From Ruegeria pomeroyi (GTDB lineage Bacteria > Pseudomonadota > Alphaproteobacteria > Rhodobacterales > Rhodobacteraceae): a stretch of 64,000 nucleotides of DNA. The DNA is taken from positions 744,001 to 808,000 of the forward strand of contig NZ_JAGQAG010000001.1 of the NCBI RefSeq assembly GCF_021405525.1. Direction: 5' to 3'. Position numbers and translations under genes: made by a program. Under the pieces are notes generated by a model. It worked only from the letters and a program-made list of their open reading frames with translations. It searched no databases and had not been told where the DNA came from. Positions 7,512 to 14,663 of the stretch are shown piece after piece (the first letter of the stretch is position 1; each line of letters starts with the position of its first letter).

Positions 7512-7748
7512 TCAATCGCCTCCACCGTCTCCGCCGCCAAAGGAATCCCCGCCGAAATCGGACGAATGCCAATCTCCACCCGGTGCGTCGGGATGGGTAT
7601 GCGAGCGGTGTTCGCGGCCGTCAGACGCGGTCCAGATCCAAACGCCGCTGTCGTCTTGGCGAAGGGTGTCGCGCCGCCGTCGCCTCCGCGCCACATCTAT
7701 CCAGCAGATCAGAATCGTAACAAGCAGCAATATCGCTGTGAAAACCAT
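7512..7748 (-). CDS. Small single-helix membrane protein encoded antisense inside the phn operon
   Basis: 78 aa. The start at 7748 has an excellent ribosome-binding site, GGAGG five bases before the ATG. Residues 2-19 form one strong membrane helix, followed by a run of arginines (ARRRRRR, residues 20-26) expected to keep that side in the cytoplasm. A soluble part (DDSGVWIWTASDGREHRSH) follows and then a Gly/Asp-rich tail, GGDSFGGGDGGGD. This composition looks like a real protein, not noise. The gene fills the 278-base gap between phnI and phnJ on the opposite strand. Function unknown. A forward frame beginning inside the phnI stop (7506) covers the same bases but has no coding character. Confidence 0.65.
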   Translation of the reverse strand: MVFTAILLLVTILICWIDVARRRRRRDTLRQDDSGVWIWTASDGREHRSHTHPDAPGGDWHSSDFGGDSFGGGDGGGD

Positions 7749-7787
7749 GTCCTCCAATGCGTCTCCTTTCAGAAGGCGGGGTCCTGA

Positions 7788-8618
7788 ATGTCTGACTATA
7801 ACTTCGCCTATCTCGACGAACAGACCAAGCGGATGATCCGCCGCGCCATCCTCAAGGGGCTGGCGGTGCCGGGATATCAGGTGCCCTTTGCCAGCCGCGA
7901 GATGCCGATGCCCTATGGCTGGGGTACCGGCGGGGTGCAGGTCTCGGCCGCCACGCTGACGCCCGAGGACCGGCTGAAGGTGATCGACCAGGGCGCCGAT
8001 GACACCACCAACGCGGTGTCGATCCGCAAGTTCTTTGAACGCACGGCGGGGGTGGCGACGACCGAGGCCACGCAGGAGGCGACGGTGATCCAGACCCGCC
8101 ACCGCATCCCCGAGGCGGAGCTGACCGAGGATCAGATCCTAGTCTATCAGGTGCCGATCCCCGAACCGCTGCGCTTTCTGGAGCCGCGCGAGACCGAGAC
8201 GCGCAAGATGCACAGTTTGCAGGAATACGGGCTGATGCATGTGAAACTCTACGAGGATATCAGCCAGCATGGCGCGATCTCGACCGCCTATGCCTATCCG
8301 GTGCGGGTGGCCGATCGTTATGTGATGGACCCCTCGCCGATCCCGAAATTTGACAACCCAAAGTTGGAGATGGCGGCGGTCCAGCTCTTTGGTGCCGGGC
8401 GCGAACAGCGCATCTATGCGGTGCCGCCCTATACTCGCGTCGTGAGCCTCGATTTCGAGGATTACCCGTTCGAGGCAACAAAGGCCGATCACGCCTGTGA
8501 CCTCTGCGGCGCCGGGGACAGCTATCTGGACGAGGTGATCATGGATGATGCGGGCGGGCGGATGTTCGTCTGCTCCGACACCGATTACTGCCGCACACGC
8601 CGCGAGGCGACGGCATGA
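7788..8618 (+). CDS. phnJ: PhnJ, radical SAM C-P lyase
   Basis: 276 aa. The C-terminus carries the four-cysteine pattern of PhnJ: CX2C (Cys237, Cys240), X21, Cys262, X5, Cys268, which holds the [4Fe-4S] cluster and catalytic cysteine. The opening YNFAYLDEQTKRMIRRAILK is the conserved PhnJ start. The enzyme uses S-adenosylmethionine radical chemistry to cleave the C-P bond of ribose-bound alkylphosphonates, releasing an alkane (methane from methylphosphonate) and ribose 1,2-cyclic phosphate 5-phosphate. It restarts the operon after the antisense gene, and may therefore need readthrough from phnI. Confidence 0.97.
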   Translation: MSDYNFAYLDEQTKRMIRRAILKGLAVPGYQVPFASREMPMPYGWGTGGVQVSAATLTPEDRLKVIDQGADDTTNAVSIRKFFERTAGVATTEATQEATVIQTRHRIPEAELTEDQILVYQVPIPEPLRFLEPRETETRKMHSLQEYGLMHVKLYEDISQHGAISTAYAYPVRVADRYVMDPSPIPKFDNPKLEMAAVQLFGAGREQRIYAVPPYTRVVSLDFEDYPFEATKADHACDLCGAGDSYLDEVIMDDAGGRMFVCSDTDYCRTRREATA

Positions 8619-8639
8619 GCAGTGCGGTCCGAGCGGGGG

Positions 8640-8685
8640 AAAAAATTTCGACGAAATTTTTTGAACAGGATTTCGGAGAAATCCT
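8640..8685. repeat. Tandem pair of perfect hairpins between phnJ and phnK
   Basis: The first palindrome has arms AAAAAATTTCG (8640-8650) and CGAAATTTTTT (8652-8662). The second, four bases on, has arms AGGATTTC (8667-8674) and GAAATCCT (8678-8685). The same two-hairpin layout recurs at 43426-43470, 54193-54254 and 61641-61686. Within the operon it could stabilise or partly end the upstream mRNA. Confidence 0.75.
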
Positions 8686-8703
8686 GGGCGCGGGAGGTGA
8701 GGG

Positions 8704-9474
8704 ATGAGTCCTTTGTTGCGGGTGGCGGGGATCGAGAAGCGCTATGGCGCACGTATCGGCTGCGCGGATGTGAGTTTCGATCTCTATCCCGGTGAGGTGA
8801 TGGGGATCGTGGGCGAAAGCGGCTCGGGCAAGTCGACACTGCTCAACTGTCTGGCCGGGCACCTGGCACCCGATGCGGGGCAGGTGATCTTTGATACCTG
8901 GCGCATGGGGCCGGTGGATACGGTCACCATGTCGGAACCCGAGCGGCGGATGCTGAGCCGTACCGACTGGGCCTTTGTCCACCAGCATGCCCGCGACGGT
9001 TTGCGCATGTCGGTCTCGGCGGGGGGAAACATTGGTGAGCGCCTGATGGCGGTGGGCGACCGGCATTATGGCCGCATCCGCGCGGCCGCGCTCGACTGGC
9101 TGGACCGGGTCGAGATCGACGGCGCCCGGATCGACGACCGGCCATCGGCCTTTTCCGGCGGCATGCAGCAGCGCTTGCAGATCGCGCGCAACCTGGTGAC
9201 CGGGCCGCGACTGGTGTTCATGGACGAGCCAACGGGTGGGCTCGACGTGAGCGTGCAGGCGCGTCTTCTGGACCTCTTGCGCGGGCTGGTGCGGCGGATG
9301 GGGCTGAGCGCCATCATCGTCACCCATGACCTGGCGGTGGTGCGGCTGTTGGCCGACCGGCTGATGGTGATGAAGGACGGGCGCGTGGTCGAGAGCGGGC
9401 TGACCGATCAGGTGCTGGACGATCCGCAGCATGGCTATACGCAACTGCTGGTGTCGAGCGTGTTGCAGGTGTGA
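8704..9474 (+). CDS. phnK: PhnK, ABC-type ATPase of the C-P lyase complex
   Basis: 256 aa. It has Walker A GESGSGKST (residues about 38-46), signature FSGGMQQRLQIAR, Walker B LVFMDEPTGGLD and the H-loop VTHD. PhnK resembles transport ATPases but binds the PhnGHIJ core at PhnJ and has no membrane partner; ATP turnover opens and closes the core. A strong GAGGTGAGGG precedes the ATG. The upstream paired hairpins may lower its expression relative to phnGHIJ. Confidence 0.93.
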   Translation: MSPLLRVAGIEKRYGARIGCADVSFDLYPGEVMGIVGESGSGKSTLLNCLAGHLAPDAGQVIFDTWRMGPVDTVTMSEPERRMLSRTDWAFVHQHARDGLRMSVSAGGNIGERLMAVGDRHYGRIRAAALDWLDRVEIDGARIDDRPSAFSGGMQQRLQIARNLVTGPRLVFMDEPTGGLDVSVQARLLDLLRGLVRRMGLSAIIVTHDLAVVRLLADRLMVMKDGRVVESGLTDQVLDDPQHGYTQLLVSSVLQV

Positions 9475-9530
9475 GGGGGCGCTGCCCCCGCGCCTTTGGC
9501 GCTCCCCCGGAGTATTTGGGGCGAAATGAA
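9475..9530. repeat. Rhodobacterales-type intergenic repeat (CCCCCGGAGTATTT class)
   Basis: Three abutting palindromes, GGGGGC-GCT-GCCCCC (9475-9489), GCGCC-TTT-GGCGC (9490-9502) and CTCC-CCC-GGAG (9502-9512), run into TATTTGGGGCGAAATGAAAG. I recognise this as the pattern of a short repeat common between genes in Rhodobacteraceae genomes. It lies in the 67-base phnK-phnL gap, so it is transcribed with the operon. Confidence 0.6.
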
Positions 9531-9541
9531 AGGGATTTGGG

Positions 9542-10225
9542 ATGATCGACATCCGTGACGTGAGCAAGAGTTTCACGCTGCACAATCAGGGCGGCGCGGT
9601 GATCCGGGTGATGGAGGGGGCCTCTTTGCATGTGGCGCCCGGCGAATGCGTGGCGCTGACCGGTGCGTCGGGGGCGGGTAAATCGACCCTGATGCGGGTC
9701 ATTTATGGCAATTACTTGGCGGCCTCGGGTTCTGTCCTTGTGGGCGGGCTGGACGTCGCCCGGGCCGAGCCGCGCGAGATCCTGCGGCTGAGGCGCGAGG
9801 TGCTGGGCTATGTCAGCCAGTTCCTGCGGGTTGTGCCAAGGGTGCCGACGGTCGAGGTGGTGGCCGAACCGCTTTTGGCGCTAGGCGTGGACCCCGAGGC
9901 GGCGCGGGCGCGGGCCGAGGCACTGCTCAGGCGGCTCAACATTCCCGAACGGCTCTGGCCGCTGAGCCCGACCACCTTTTCGGGGGGCGAGCAGCAGCGG
10001 GTGAACATCGCGCGCGGCTTTGCCCATGCCTATCCGGCACTGTTGCTGGACGAGCCGACGGCGAGTCTGGACGCGGAAAACCGGGCGGTGGTTCTGGAGC
10101 TGATCGCGGAGGCCAAGGCGCGCGGCGCGGCCATCGTCGGGATCTTTCACGATGTCGAGGCGCGGGCGCGGGTCTGCGACCGGGTGGTCGATGTCTCGGG
10201 CTTTACCCCGGGTGTGGCGGCATGA
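9542..10225 (+). CDS. phnL: PhnL, ABC-type ATPase of the C-P lyase complex
   Basis: 227 aa. Walker A GASGAGKST, a Q-loop YVSQFLRVVPRV, signature FSGGEQQRVNIAR and Walker B LLLDEPTASLD are all present. PhnL acts with PhnG, H and I in the nucleophilic displacement of adenine by the phosphonate, and also joins PhnK on the core. The gene follows the GC-rich repeat, and its stop overlaps the phnN start by four bases (ATGA), indicating coupling. Confidence 0.93.
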   Translation: MIDIRDVSKSFTLHNQGGAVIRVMEGASLHVAPGECVALTGASGAGKSTLMRVIYGNYLAASGSVLVGGLDVARAEPREILRLRREVLGYVSQFLRVVPRVPTVEVVAEPLLALGVDPEAARARAEALLRRLNIPERLWPLSPTTFSGGEQQRVNIARGFAHAYPALLLDEPTASLDAENRAVVLELIAEAKARGAAIVGIFHDVEARARVCDRVVDVSGFTPGVAA

Positions 10226-10770
10226 GTCTTGTGCCGGTGATCGCGGTGGTGGGACCATCGGGGGTGGGCAAGGACAGCGTCATGGCCGCTCTTGCCGCGC
10301 GCGATCCGGGGTTGCGCCTGATCCGGCGGGTGATCACCCGGCCGGAAGAGGCAGGTGGCGAGCCGTTTACCGGCGTCTCGCAACAAACCTTCGACGCGAT
10401 GCGCGCGGCGGGCGGCTTTACCCTTTGTTGGCAGGCGCATGGGCTGAGTTATGGTGTCCCGATGCCCGCGGATGAAGAGCGTGCGGGCGCAAGGGCGCTG
10501 CTGGTCAACCTGTCGCGCGCAGTGCTTCTGCAAGCGCAGGGCGTGTTCCACCCCTTTGCCGTGTTGTCCCTGACGGCCCGGCCCGAGGTGCTGGCGGCGC
10601 GGCTGGCCGCGCGCGGGCGCGAGGATGTGGCCGATCAGGCGCGGCGGCTGGGGCGTGCCGACATGGCCTTGCCCGCGGGGCTGCGCCGGGTGATCACGAT
10701 CGACAATTCAGGCCCGCTCGACGACACCGTCGAGGCGGTTCTGGCCCATCTTCAGCGGGAAAGTGCATAG
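10222..10770 (+). CDS. phnN: PhnN, ribose 1,5-bisphosphate phosphokinase
   Basis: 182 aa, guanylate-kinase-like fold. The P-loop VVGPSGVGKDSV is at residues about 7-18, and the RRVITRPEEAGGEPF segment is the typical substrate loop. PhnN phosphorylates ribose 1,5-bisphosphate to PRPP, the last step that returns the phosphonate-derived phosphate to metabolism. It overlaps phnL by four bases. Its 3' end overlaps the convergent DUF1045 gene by 19 bases. Confidence 0.93.
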   Translation: MSLVPVIAVVGPSGVGKDSVMAALAARDPGLRLIRRVITRPEEAGGEPFTGVSQQTFDAMRAAGGFTLCWQAHGLSYGVPMPADEERAGARALLVNLSRAVLLQAQGVFHPFAVLSLTARPEVLAARLAARGREDVADQARRLGRADMALPAGLRRVITIDNSGPLDDTVEAVLAHLQRESA

Positions 10771-11435
10771 CGATGGATCAGGTAAAACCGGCCATCACCG
10801 GCCTCGCCCACCAGCGCCAGATCACCCAGGGTGAAGGGCACCGGCAGCAAGGGGCCGAGCCGGTCCTGCAACAGGGCCTGTGCCCGCGCCAGCAAGTCAT
10901 CGTCCAGCCGACCGGTGAGGGTAATGTGAAAACGGAACTGGTCGAGCACGTAAGGATAACCCCATCGGGTCAGATGCGCGTCTTGCGCCGGGGTCAGCCG
11001 GGCGGCGCGGCGGCGCTCCAACTCCTGCGGCGTGGCGGGCGCGCGAAAGCGGTCCAACTCGGTGACGCAGGCCGCCGCCAGCGCGTTCAACTCGGTCAGG
11101 TCCCCCACTGGGCGCAGGGCAAGGAACCGGCCGAGCCGGGCGATTTCCAGCCCCTCCAGCACCACCGCCGGGCGGCGGGCGGCCAGCTCTGCGCAGGCCC
11201 GGTGCAGCGCCTCGGGATCCTGCCCCGTGGCCAAGCGAAACGGTGGTTTCATCGTCGCATGCAGCCCATATTTGCGCGGCGTCGCGGTCATGGCGGCCAC
11301 ATCCAGACCGTTACCCTCGGGATGTGCCAGTTCCTGCCCGGTCTCGACGTCCCAACCCAGCCAGGCGGCACCGAACCCTGTCCAGGCCTCGGACGCAGGT
11401 GGCAGGAAATAGATCGCGTATCGCAGGAATGTCAC
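10752..11435 (-). CDS. DUF1045 protein, predicted 2H phosphoesterase of phosphonate metabolism
   Basis: 227 aa. Two H-x-T motifs, LHATMKPPF in the first third and FHITLTGRL in the last third, are the catalytic signature of the 2H phosphoesterase superfamily, which opens cyclic phosphates. DUF1045 genes are regularly found with phn genes. No PhnP is encoded in this window, yet the pathway needs an enzyme that opens 5-phosphoribosyl 1,2-cyclic phosphate; I infer that this protein may do it. It is transcribed against the operon, between phnN and phnM, ending inside phnN. Confidence 0.85.
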   Translation of the reverse strand: MTFLRYAIYFLPPASEAWTGFGAAWLGWDVETGQELAHPEGNGLDVAAMTATPRKYGLHATMKPPFRLATGQDPEALHRACAELAARRPAVVLEGLEIARLGRFLALRPVGDLTELNALAAACVTELDRFRAPATPQELERRRAARLTPAQDAHLTRWGYPYVLDQFRFHITLTGRLDDDLLARAQALLQDRLGPLLPVPFTLGDLALVGEAGDGRFYLIHRYALSR

Positions 11436-11488
11436 ATTGGCCTCCTATGTCGTGGCCTTCACCCATGCCCCAACCAGATGAAGTTCAG

Positions 11489-12631
11489 ATGACAGATGAA
11501 ATGATCCTTGCCAATGCCACGCTGGTTCTGCCCGGCGAGACCGTGACCGGCAGTCTGCGGGTGGTGGATGGAACCATCACCGAGATCGACCAGGGCGCGC
11601 GCGTGCCCGCCGGGGCCGTCGATTGCGGTGGCGATATGCTGGCGCCGGGGTTGGTGGAGCTGCATACCGACAATCTGGAGCGCCATATCCAGCCGCGCCC
11701 CAAGGTCGACTGGCCCCATGCCGCCGCCATCCTGGCGCATGACGCGGAACTGGCAGGTACCGGCATCACCACCGTATTCGACGCGATGCGGGTTGGCTCG
11801 ATCCCTTCGGGCGCCGGACGCTATCTGAAATACGCCCGCAGCCTGTCGCGCGAGCTGTGGCAACTGCGCGAGGCGGAGGTGCTGAAGATCAGCCATTTCC
11901 TGCATCTGCGGGCCGAGGTCTGTTCGGAAACGCTGGTCGAGGAGTTGGACGAGTTCACGCCCGAGGACCGGGTCGGGCTGGTTTCGCTGATGGATCACAC
12001 GCCGGGCCAGCGGCAATTCCGCGATATGGCCAAACTCGAAGCCTATATGAAGGGCAAGAACGCGATGGACGACGATACGTTCCTGCAACATGTCAGCCAT
12101 CTGAAAATTCTGCGCGACCGCAATGGCGCCCGGCACGAGGCCGAGACGGTCAAGGCCGCCGCGCGGCTGGGGGCGGTGCTGGCCAGCCATGACGACACCA
12201 CGCCCGAACAGGTGGCGGTATCAGCCGGTCACGGCATCCGGCTGGCCGAGTTTCCCACCACGATCGAGGCGGCCGAGGCCTGCCATGCACATGGGATAAA
12301 GGTGATCATGGGGGCGCCGAACCTGATCCGGGGGGGGTCGCATTCTGGCAATGTGGCGGCGTCGGAATTGGCCGAACGCGGCCTGCTCGACATTCTCAGC
12401 TCGGATTACGTGCCATCGGCCCTGTTGTTGTCTGCGCTGCGTCTGGGTGAGTGCTGGGGCGACATGGCGCGTGGCCTGGCCACGGTGACACGCGCACCGG
12501 CGCGTGCGGTCGGCTTGGATGATAGGGGCGAGATCGCGCCGGGGCTACGCGCCGATCTGATCCGGTTCCGCATGCGCGAAGGGGTGCCAGCGTTGCAATC
12601 GGTCTGGTCGCAGGGGCGCCGGGTGGCCTGA
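11489..12631 (+). CDS. phnM: PhnM, alpha-D-ribose 1-methylphosphonate 5-triphosphate diphosphatase
   Basis: 380 aa, amidohydrolase superfamily. The early DMLAPGLVELHTDNLERH region (residues about 50-67) holds the metal-binding H-T-D motif and is diagnostic for PhnM; later markers are SSDYVPSALL and MGAPNLIRGGSHSGNV. PhnM removes pyrophosphate from the ribose triphosphate intermediate before PhnJ acts. It has its own promoter region, divergent from the DUF1045 gene, 53 bases away. The start at 11489 is chosen by family alignment; in-frame ATGs at 11465 and slightly upstream remain possible. Confidence 0.92.
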   Translation: MTDEMILANATLVLPGETVTGSLRVVDGTITEIDQGARVPAGAVDCGGDMLAPGLVELHTDNLERHIQPRPKVDWPHAAAILAHDAELAGTGITTVFDAMRVGSIPSGAGRYLKYARSLSRELWQLREAEVLKISHFLHLRAEVCSETLVEELDEFTPEDRVGLVSLMDHTPGQRQFRDMAKLEAYMKGKNAMDDDTFLQHVSHLKILRDRNGARHEAETVKAAARLGAVLASHDDTTPEQVAVSAGHGIRLAEFPTTIEAAEACHAHGIKVIMGAPNLIRGGSHSGNVAASELAERGLLDILSSDYVPSALLLSALRLGECWGDMARGLATVTRAPARAVGLDDRGEIAPGLRADLIRFRMREGVPALQSVWSQGRRVA

Positions 12632-12635
12632 GCGC

Positions 12636-13049
12636 TCAGGGCCGGACAAATTTCGCCTGTCCGGGTGCGTGCTGCACAGGGACCTGAGCCTCCATGCTGG
12701 CCGAGGCCAGCGTGGTGCCGCAGGCGACACCGTCCAGATCCGCGTCGTTACGCAGGTGATAGCCAGGTTCGCCGCGCCGCGCCTCTGGCAGACCCGCGAG
12801 AGCCGCGACTTCGCACCCGGCCAGCGCAGCGATATGGCGCAAGGCCAGTTCTGGCGGATAGGGGCTGGTGCGAATGTAGACACCAAAGGCCGTCGATCCC
12901 GCAATCACCGGCAGGCTGGCCAACAACAACAGGATGCGCAGGGGCGACAGCGCCTTTGCGCGGGTGCGTTCGGCCCGGCGCTGACGCCGGGTCGGTTTCC
13001 TTGACGTCTCGGGATAGAGCGCCTCTCGGATGGCTTGCAACTCGGTCAT
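12636..13049 (-). CDS. Membrane-anchored protein with excalibur-like calcium-binding motif
   Basis: 137 aa. A basic N-terminus (KPTRRQRRAERTRAK, residues 18-32) precedes one membrane helix (about residues 37-58). The outer part ends with NDADLDGVACG near residue 112, a match to the excalibur D-x-D-x-D-G-x-x-C calcium-binding signature found in extracellular proteins. The excalibur hit is by eye. No enzyme domain is visible. It ends 5 bases after the phnM stop codon on the opposite strand and so is convergent with it. Confidence 0.65.
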   Translation of the reverse strand: MTELQAIREALYPETSRKPTRRQRRAERTRAKALSPLRILLLLASLPVIAGSTAFGVYIRTSPYPPELALRHIAALAGCEVAALAGLPEARRGEPGYHLRNDADLDGVACGTTLASASMEAQVPVQHAPGQAKFVRP

Positions 13050-13225
13050 GGGTGGATCGTGACACCTGAATATGGCGGCGGCATGGCGCGCAAAGGTCAG
13101 GATCGGGAAGTTATTCTAAGTACTTGAAATAATTGCAATAATAAACAATGGCTCCGTACTTGTGCCCTGCCTTGCGTCACCACATCTATCACCTGGTTTC
13201 AACCCATGCTCAAAGGAGCACCCCC

Positions 13226-13477
13226 ATGCGCAGCCTTATCCTTGCTGCAACCCTGCTATCCGCCGCGATCCCTGCTCTGGCTGACGAGGTGACCGGTACT
13301 ATCCTGGCCTTCGACCGGGTCGATAGCCTGATCGTTCTTGAGGACAAGACCATCTGGTCGCTGGAATTCGTTGACGAGATCCCAGAGGATCTGGCCGCCG
13401 GGGACGAAGTCCATATCGTTTTCGAAAGCGCGGGCGAGGACGGAATCACCAAGATCAACGCCATTCACCGCAAGTGA
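13226..13477 (+). CDS. Small periplasmic DUF1344-like protein
   Basis: 83 aa. A clear signal peptide (residues 1-19, ending IPALA) precedes a compact beta-rich domain: GTILAFDRVDSLIVLEDKTIW, then a KINAIHR terminus. This short pattern resembles DUF1344-type exported proteins of alphaproteobacteria, whose role is unknown. AAAGGAG lies eight bases before the chosen ATG. A strong hairpin follows the stop. Confidence 0.7.
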   Translation: MRSLILAATLLSAAIPALADEVTGTILAFDRVDSLIVLEDKTIWSLEFVDEIPEDLAAGDEVHIVFESAGEDGITKINAIHRK

Positions 13478-13485
13478 GAAACCTG

Positions 13486-13513
13486 TCCCGAAGCGGTCTT
13501 GCTCGCTTCGGGA
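13486..13513 (+). terminator. Hairpin terminator-like structure
   Basis: Ten-base perfect arms TCCCGAAGCG and CGCTTCGGGA enclose an 8-nt loop, starting 9 bases after the stop at 13477. No T-run follows, so it may act as a weak or Rho-assisted terminator, or as a stabiliser. Confidence 0.55.
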
Positions 13514-13536
13514 TACACATCCGCGCCAAGGAATGA

Positions 13537-13613
13537 TGGCGATCCCACGAGGACTCGAACCCCGAACCTGCTGATTAGAAGTCAGCTGCTCTATCCAGTT
13601 GAGCTATGGGACC
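13537..13613 (-). tRNA. tRNA-Arg (anticodon UCU)
   Basis: Read on the minus strand this 77-base segment folds as a complete tRNA. The acceptor arms GGTCCCA and TGGGATC pair (one G-U). The anticodon stem GCTGA/TCAGC encloses loop CTTCTAA, giving anticodon TCT. The T-arm contains GTTCGAGTC, and CCA is encoded at the 3' end. It decodes the rare AGA codon (and AGG by wobble). It stands alone, between the DUF1344-like gene and a GNAT gene; no integrase or attachment repeat was seen beside it. Confidence 0.95.
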
Positions 13614-13648
13614 ACTTGGCGCCTGTTATGCCACGCAGACATGGGGGG

Positions 13649-14125
13649 TCAAGCGGCCCCGCGCAGATCGAGGGTCATGAAGGTGGACCAGGGATCCTCG
13701 GCATACCCTTCGAAGGGGCCGCATTCGGCGAAACCATAGGTTTCATAAAGCCGCCGGGCCGGCAGGAAATCATCGGTCGATCCGGTTTCCAGATAGATGC
13801 CGGAGGCGCCTTGGTTGCGGGCATGGTCGAGCAGGAATTCGAGCATTGCGCGTCCCGCGCCCGTGCCGCGCGCCTCGACCAGGGTATGCATCGATTTCAG
13901 CTCCAGCGCGCCGCCCGACAGGGTTTTGAGCGCGCCCATTCCAATTGCGGGGCCCGCCTGACGCAGCAGGAAAAACGCCACGTCGGGGCTGTCCAGGCCA
14001 CTGCCATCCAGCACATGACAGCTTTCCTCGGGTGATTGAGACGCCATCAACGCGACGTGCCGCGCGATCAGCGCCGCCGCCTCGGGTGCGGATGGGCTGA
14101 CCCGCTCTATGGTGAATTCGGACAA
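13649..14125 (-). CDS. GNAT-family N-acetyltransferase
   Basis: 158 aa from a TTG at 14125 with GAGGG upstream. The acetyl-CoA binding motif RGTGAGRAML (R-x-x-G-x-G/A pattern) lies in the middle, and the YLETGSTDDFLPARRLYETYGF end is typical of GNAT domains acting on small molecules or protein N-termini. The substrate is unknown. A longer reading from the ATG at 14179 would overlap the preceding gene by 47 bases. The TTG start leaves only 7 bases after its stop and is preferred. It is probably cotranscribed with the complex I subunit gene. Confidence 0.82.
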   Translation of the reverse strand: MSEFTIERVSPSAPEAAALIARHVALMASQSPEESCHVLDGSGLDSPDVAFFLLRQAGPAIGMGALKTLSGGALELKSMHTLVEARGTGAGRAMLEFLLDHARNQGASGIYLETGSTDDFLPARRLYETYGFAECGPFEGYAEDPWSTFMTLDLRGAA

Positions 14126-14132
14126 AGCGCCC

Positions 14133-14444
14133 TCAGTGGGTCCAGGGGCCGCGCCGGTCGGTCGCGAAATTCTCGCCATAGCCGCGTGCGCGCAGGTTGG
14201 GCTTGCGCTTGTGCGGCTCGGTAACAGTAACCTCGATCCCGTGCGACTTTGCGTAATCCAGCGCCTCTTCCTTGGTGTCGAACCGAAGCCGGACCTGGGA
14301 CTGCGTGTCGCTGGACGAGGTCCAACCCATCAGCGGATCGACCTCACGTGCCGAACCGGGGGCGTATTCCAGAACCCATTTGCGGGTCTTGGCCATGCCC
14401 GAGGTCATGGCATTCCGGGCGGGCTGGTAGATCCGTGCGCGCAT
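14133..14444 (-). CDS. NDUFS4-type accessory subunit of respiratory complex I
   Basis: 103 aa. The start [16 protein letters not shown] and the middle [16 protein letters not shown] and later [20 protein letters not shown] segments match the ETC complex I NDUFS4 family, an accessory subunit shared by alphaproteobacteria and mitochondria. It sits at the NADH-oxidising arm of complex I and supports its stability. Two adjacent ATGs (14447 and 14444) are possible; the second has better spacing from GGAG. The main nuo operon is not in this window. Confidence 0.92.
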   Translation of the reverse strand: MRARIYQPARNAMTSGMAKTRKWVLEYAPGSAREVDPLMGWTSSSDTQSQVRLRFDTKEEALDYAKSHGIEVTVTEPHKRKPNLRARGYGENFATDRRGPWTH

Positions 14445-14663
14445 CATGTACTCCGTCGTCTTCGGCTGGTTCCTATATGCGCGCATCGACGGGCTCGGGC
14501 AAGGCCGATTTCCGCGACCGCTCGTCGCCTGATGCTAGGCGCCAACGCCTTGCACCGCGCCGAGAATGGCAGCCCGGACCCGACCCTCCTTCGGATAGAT
14601 TTGCACGAACCGTTTTTGCACAGCCAGCTAGACCGGCCCGATGATCTGCCTTACCAATCAAGC

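Noticed and set aside
7506-7787. Forward frame starting inside the phnI stop codon (ATGA) and running up to phnJ
   Set aside because: Position suggests coupling, but the protein text has no structure or hydrophobic pattern, whereas the opposite strand has a good ribosome site and a membrane protein.
13537-13613. tRNA-Arg as an integration site for a genomic island
   Set aside because: No integrase gene or repeated tRNA end was seen on either side, and the flanking genes look native.
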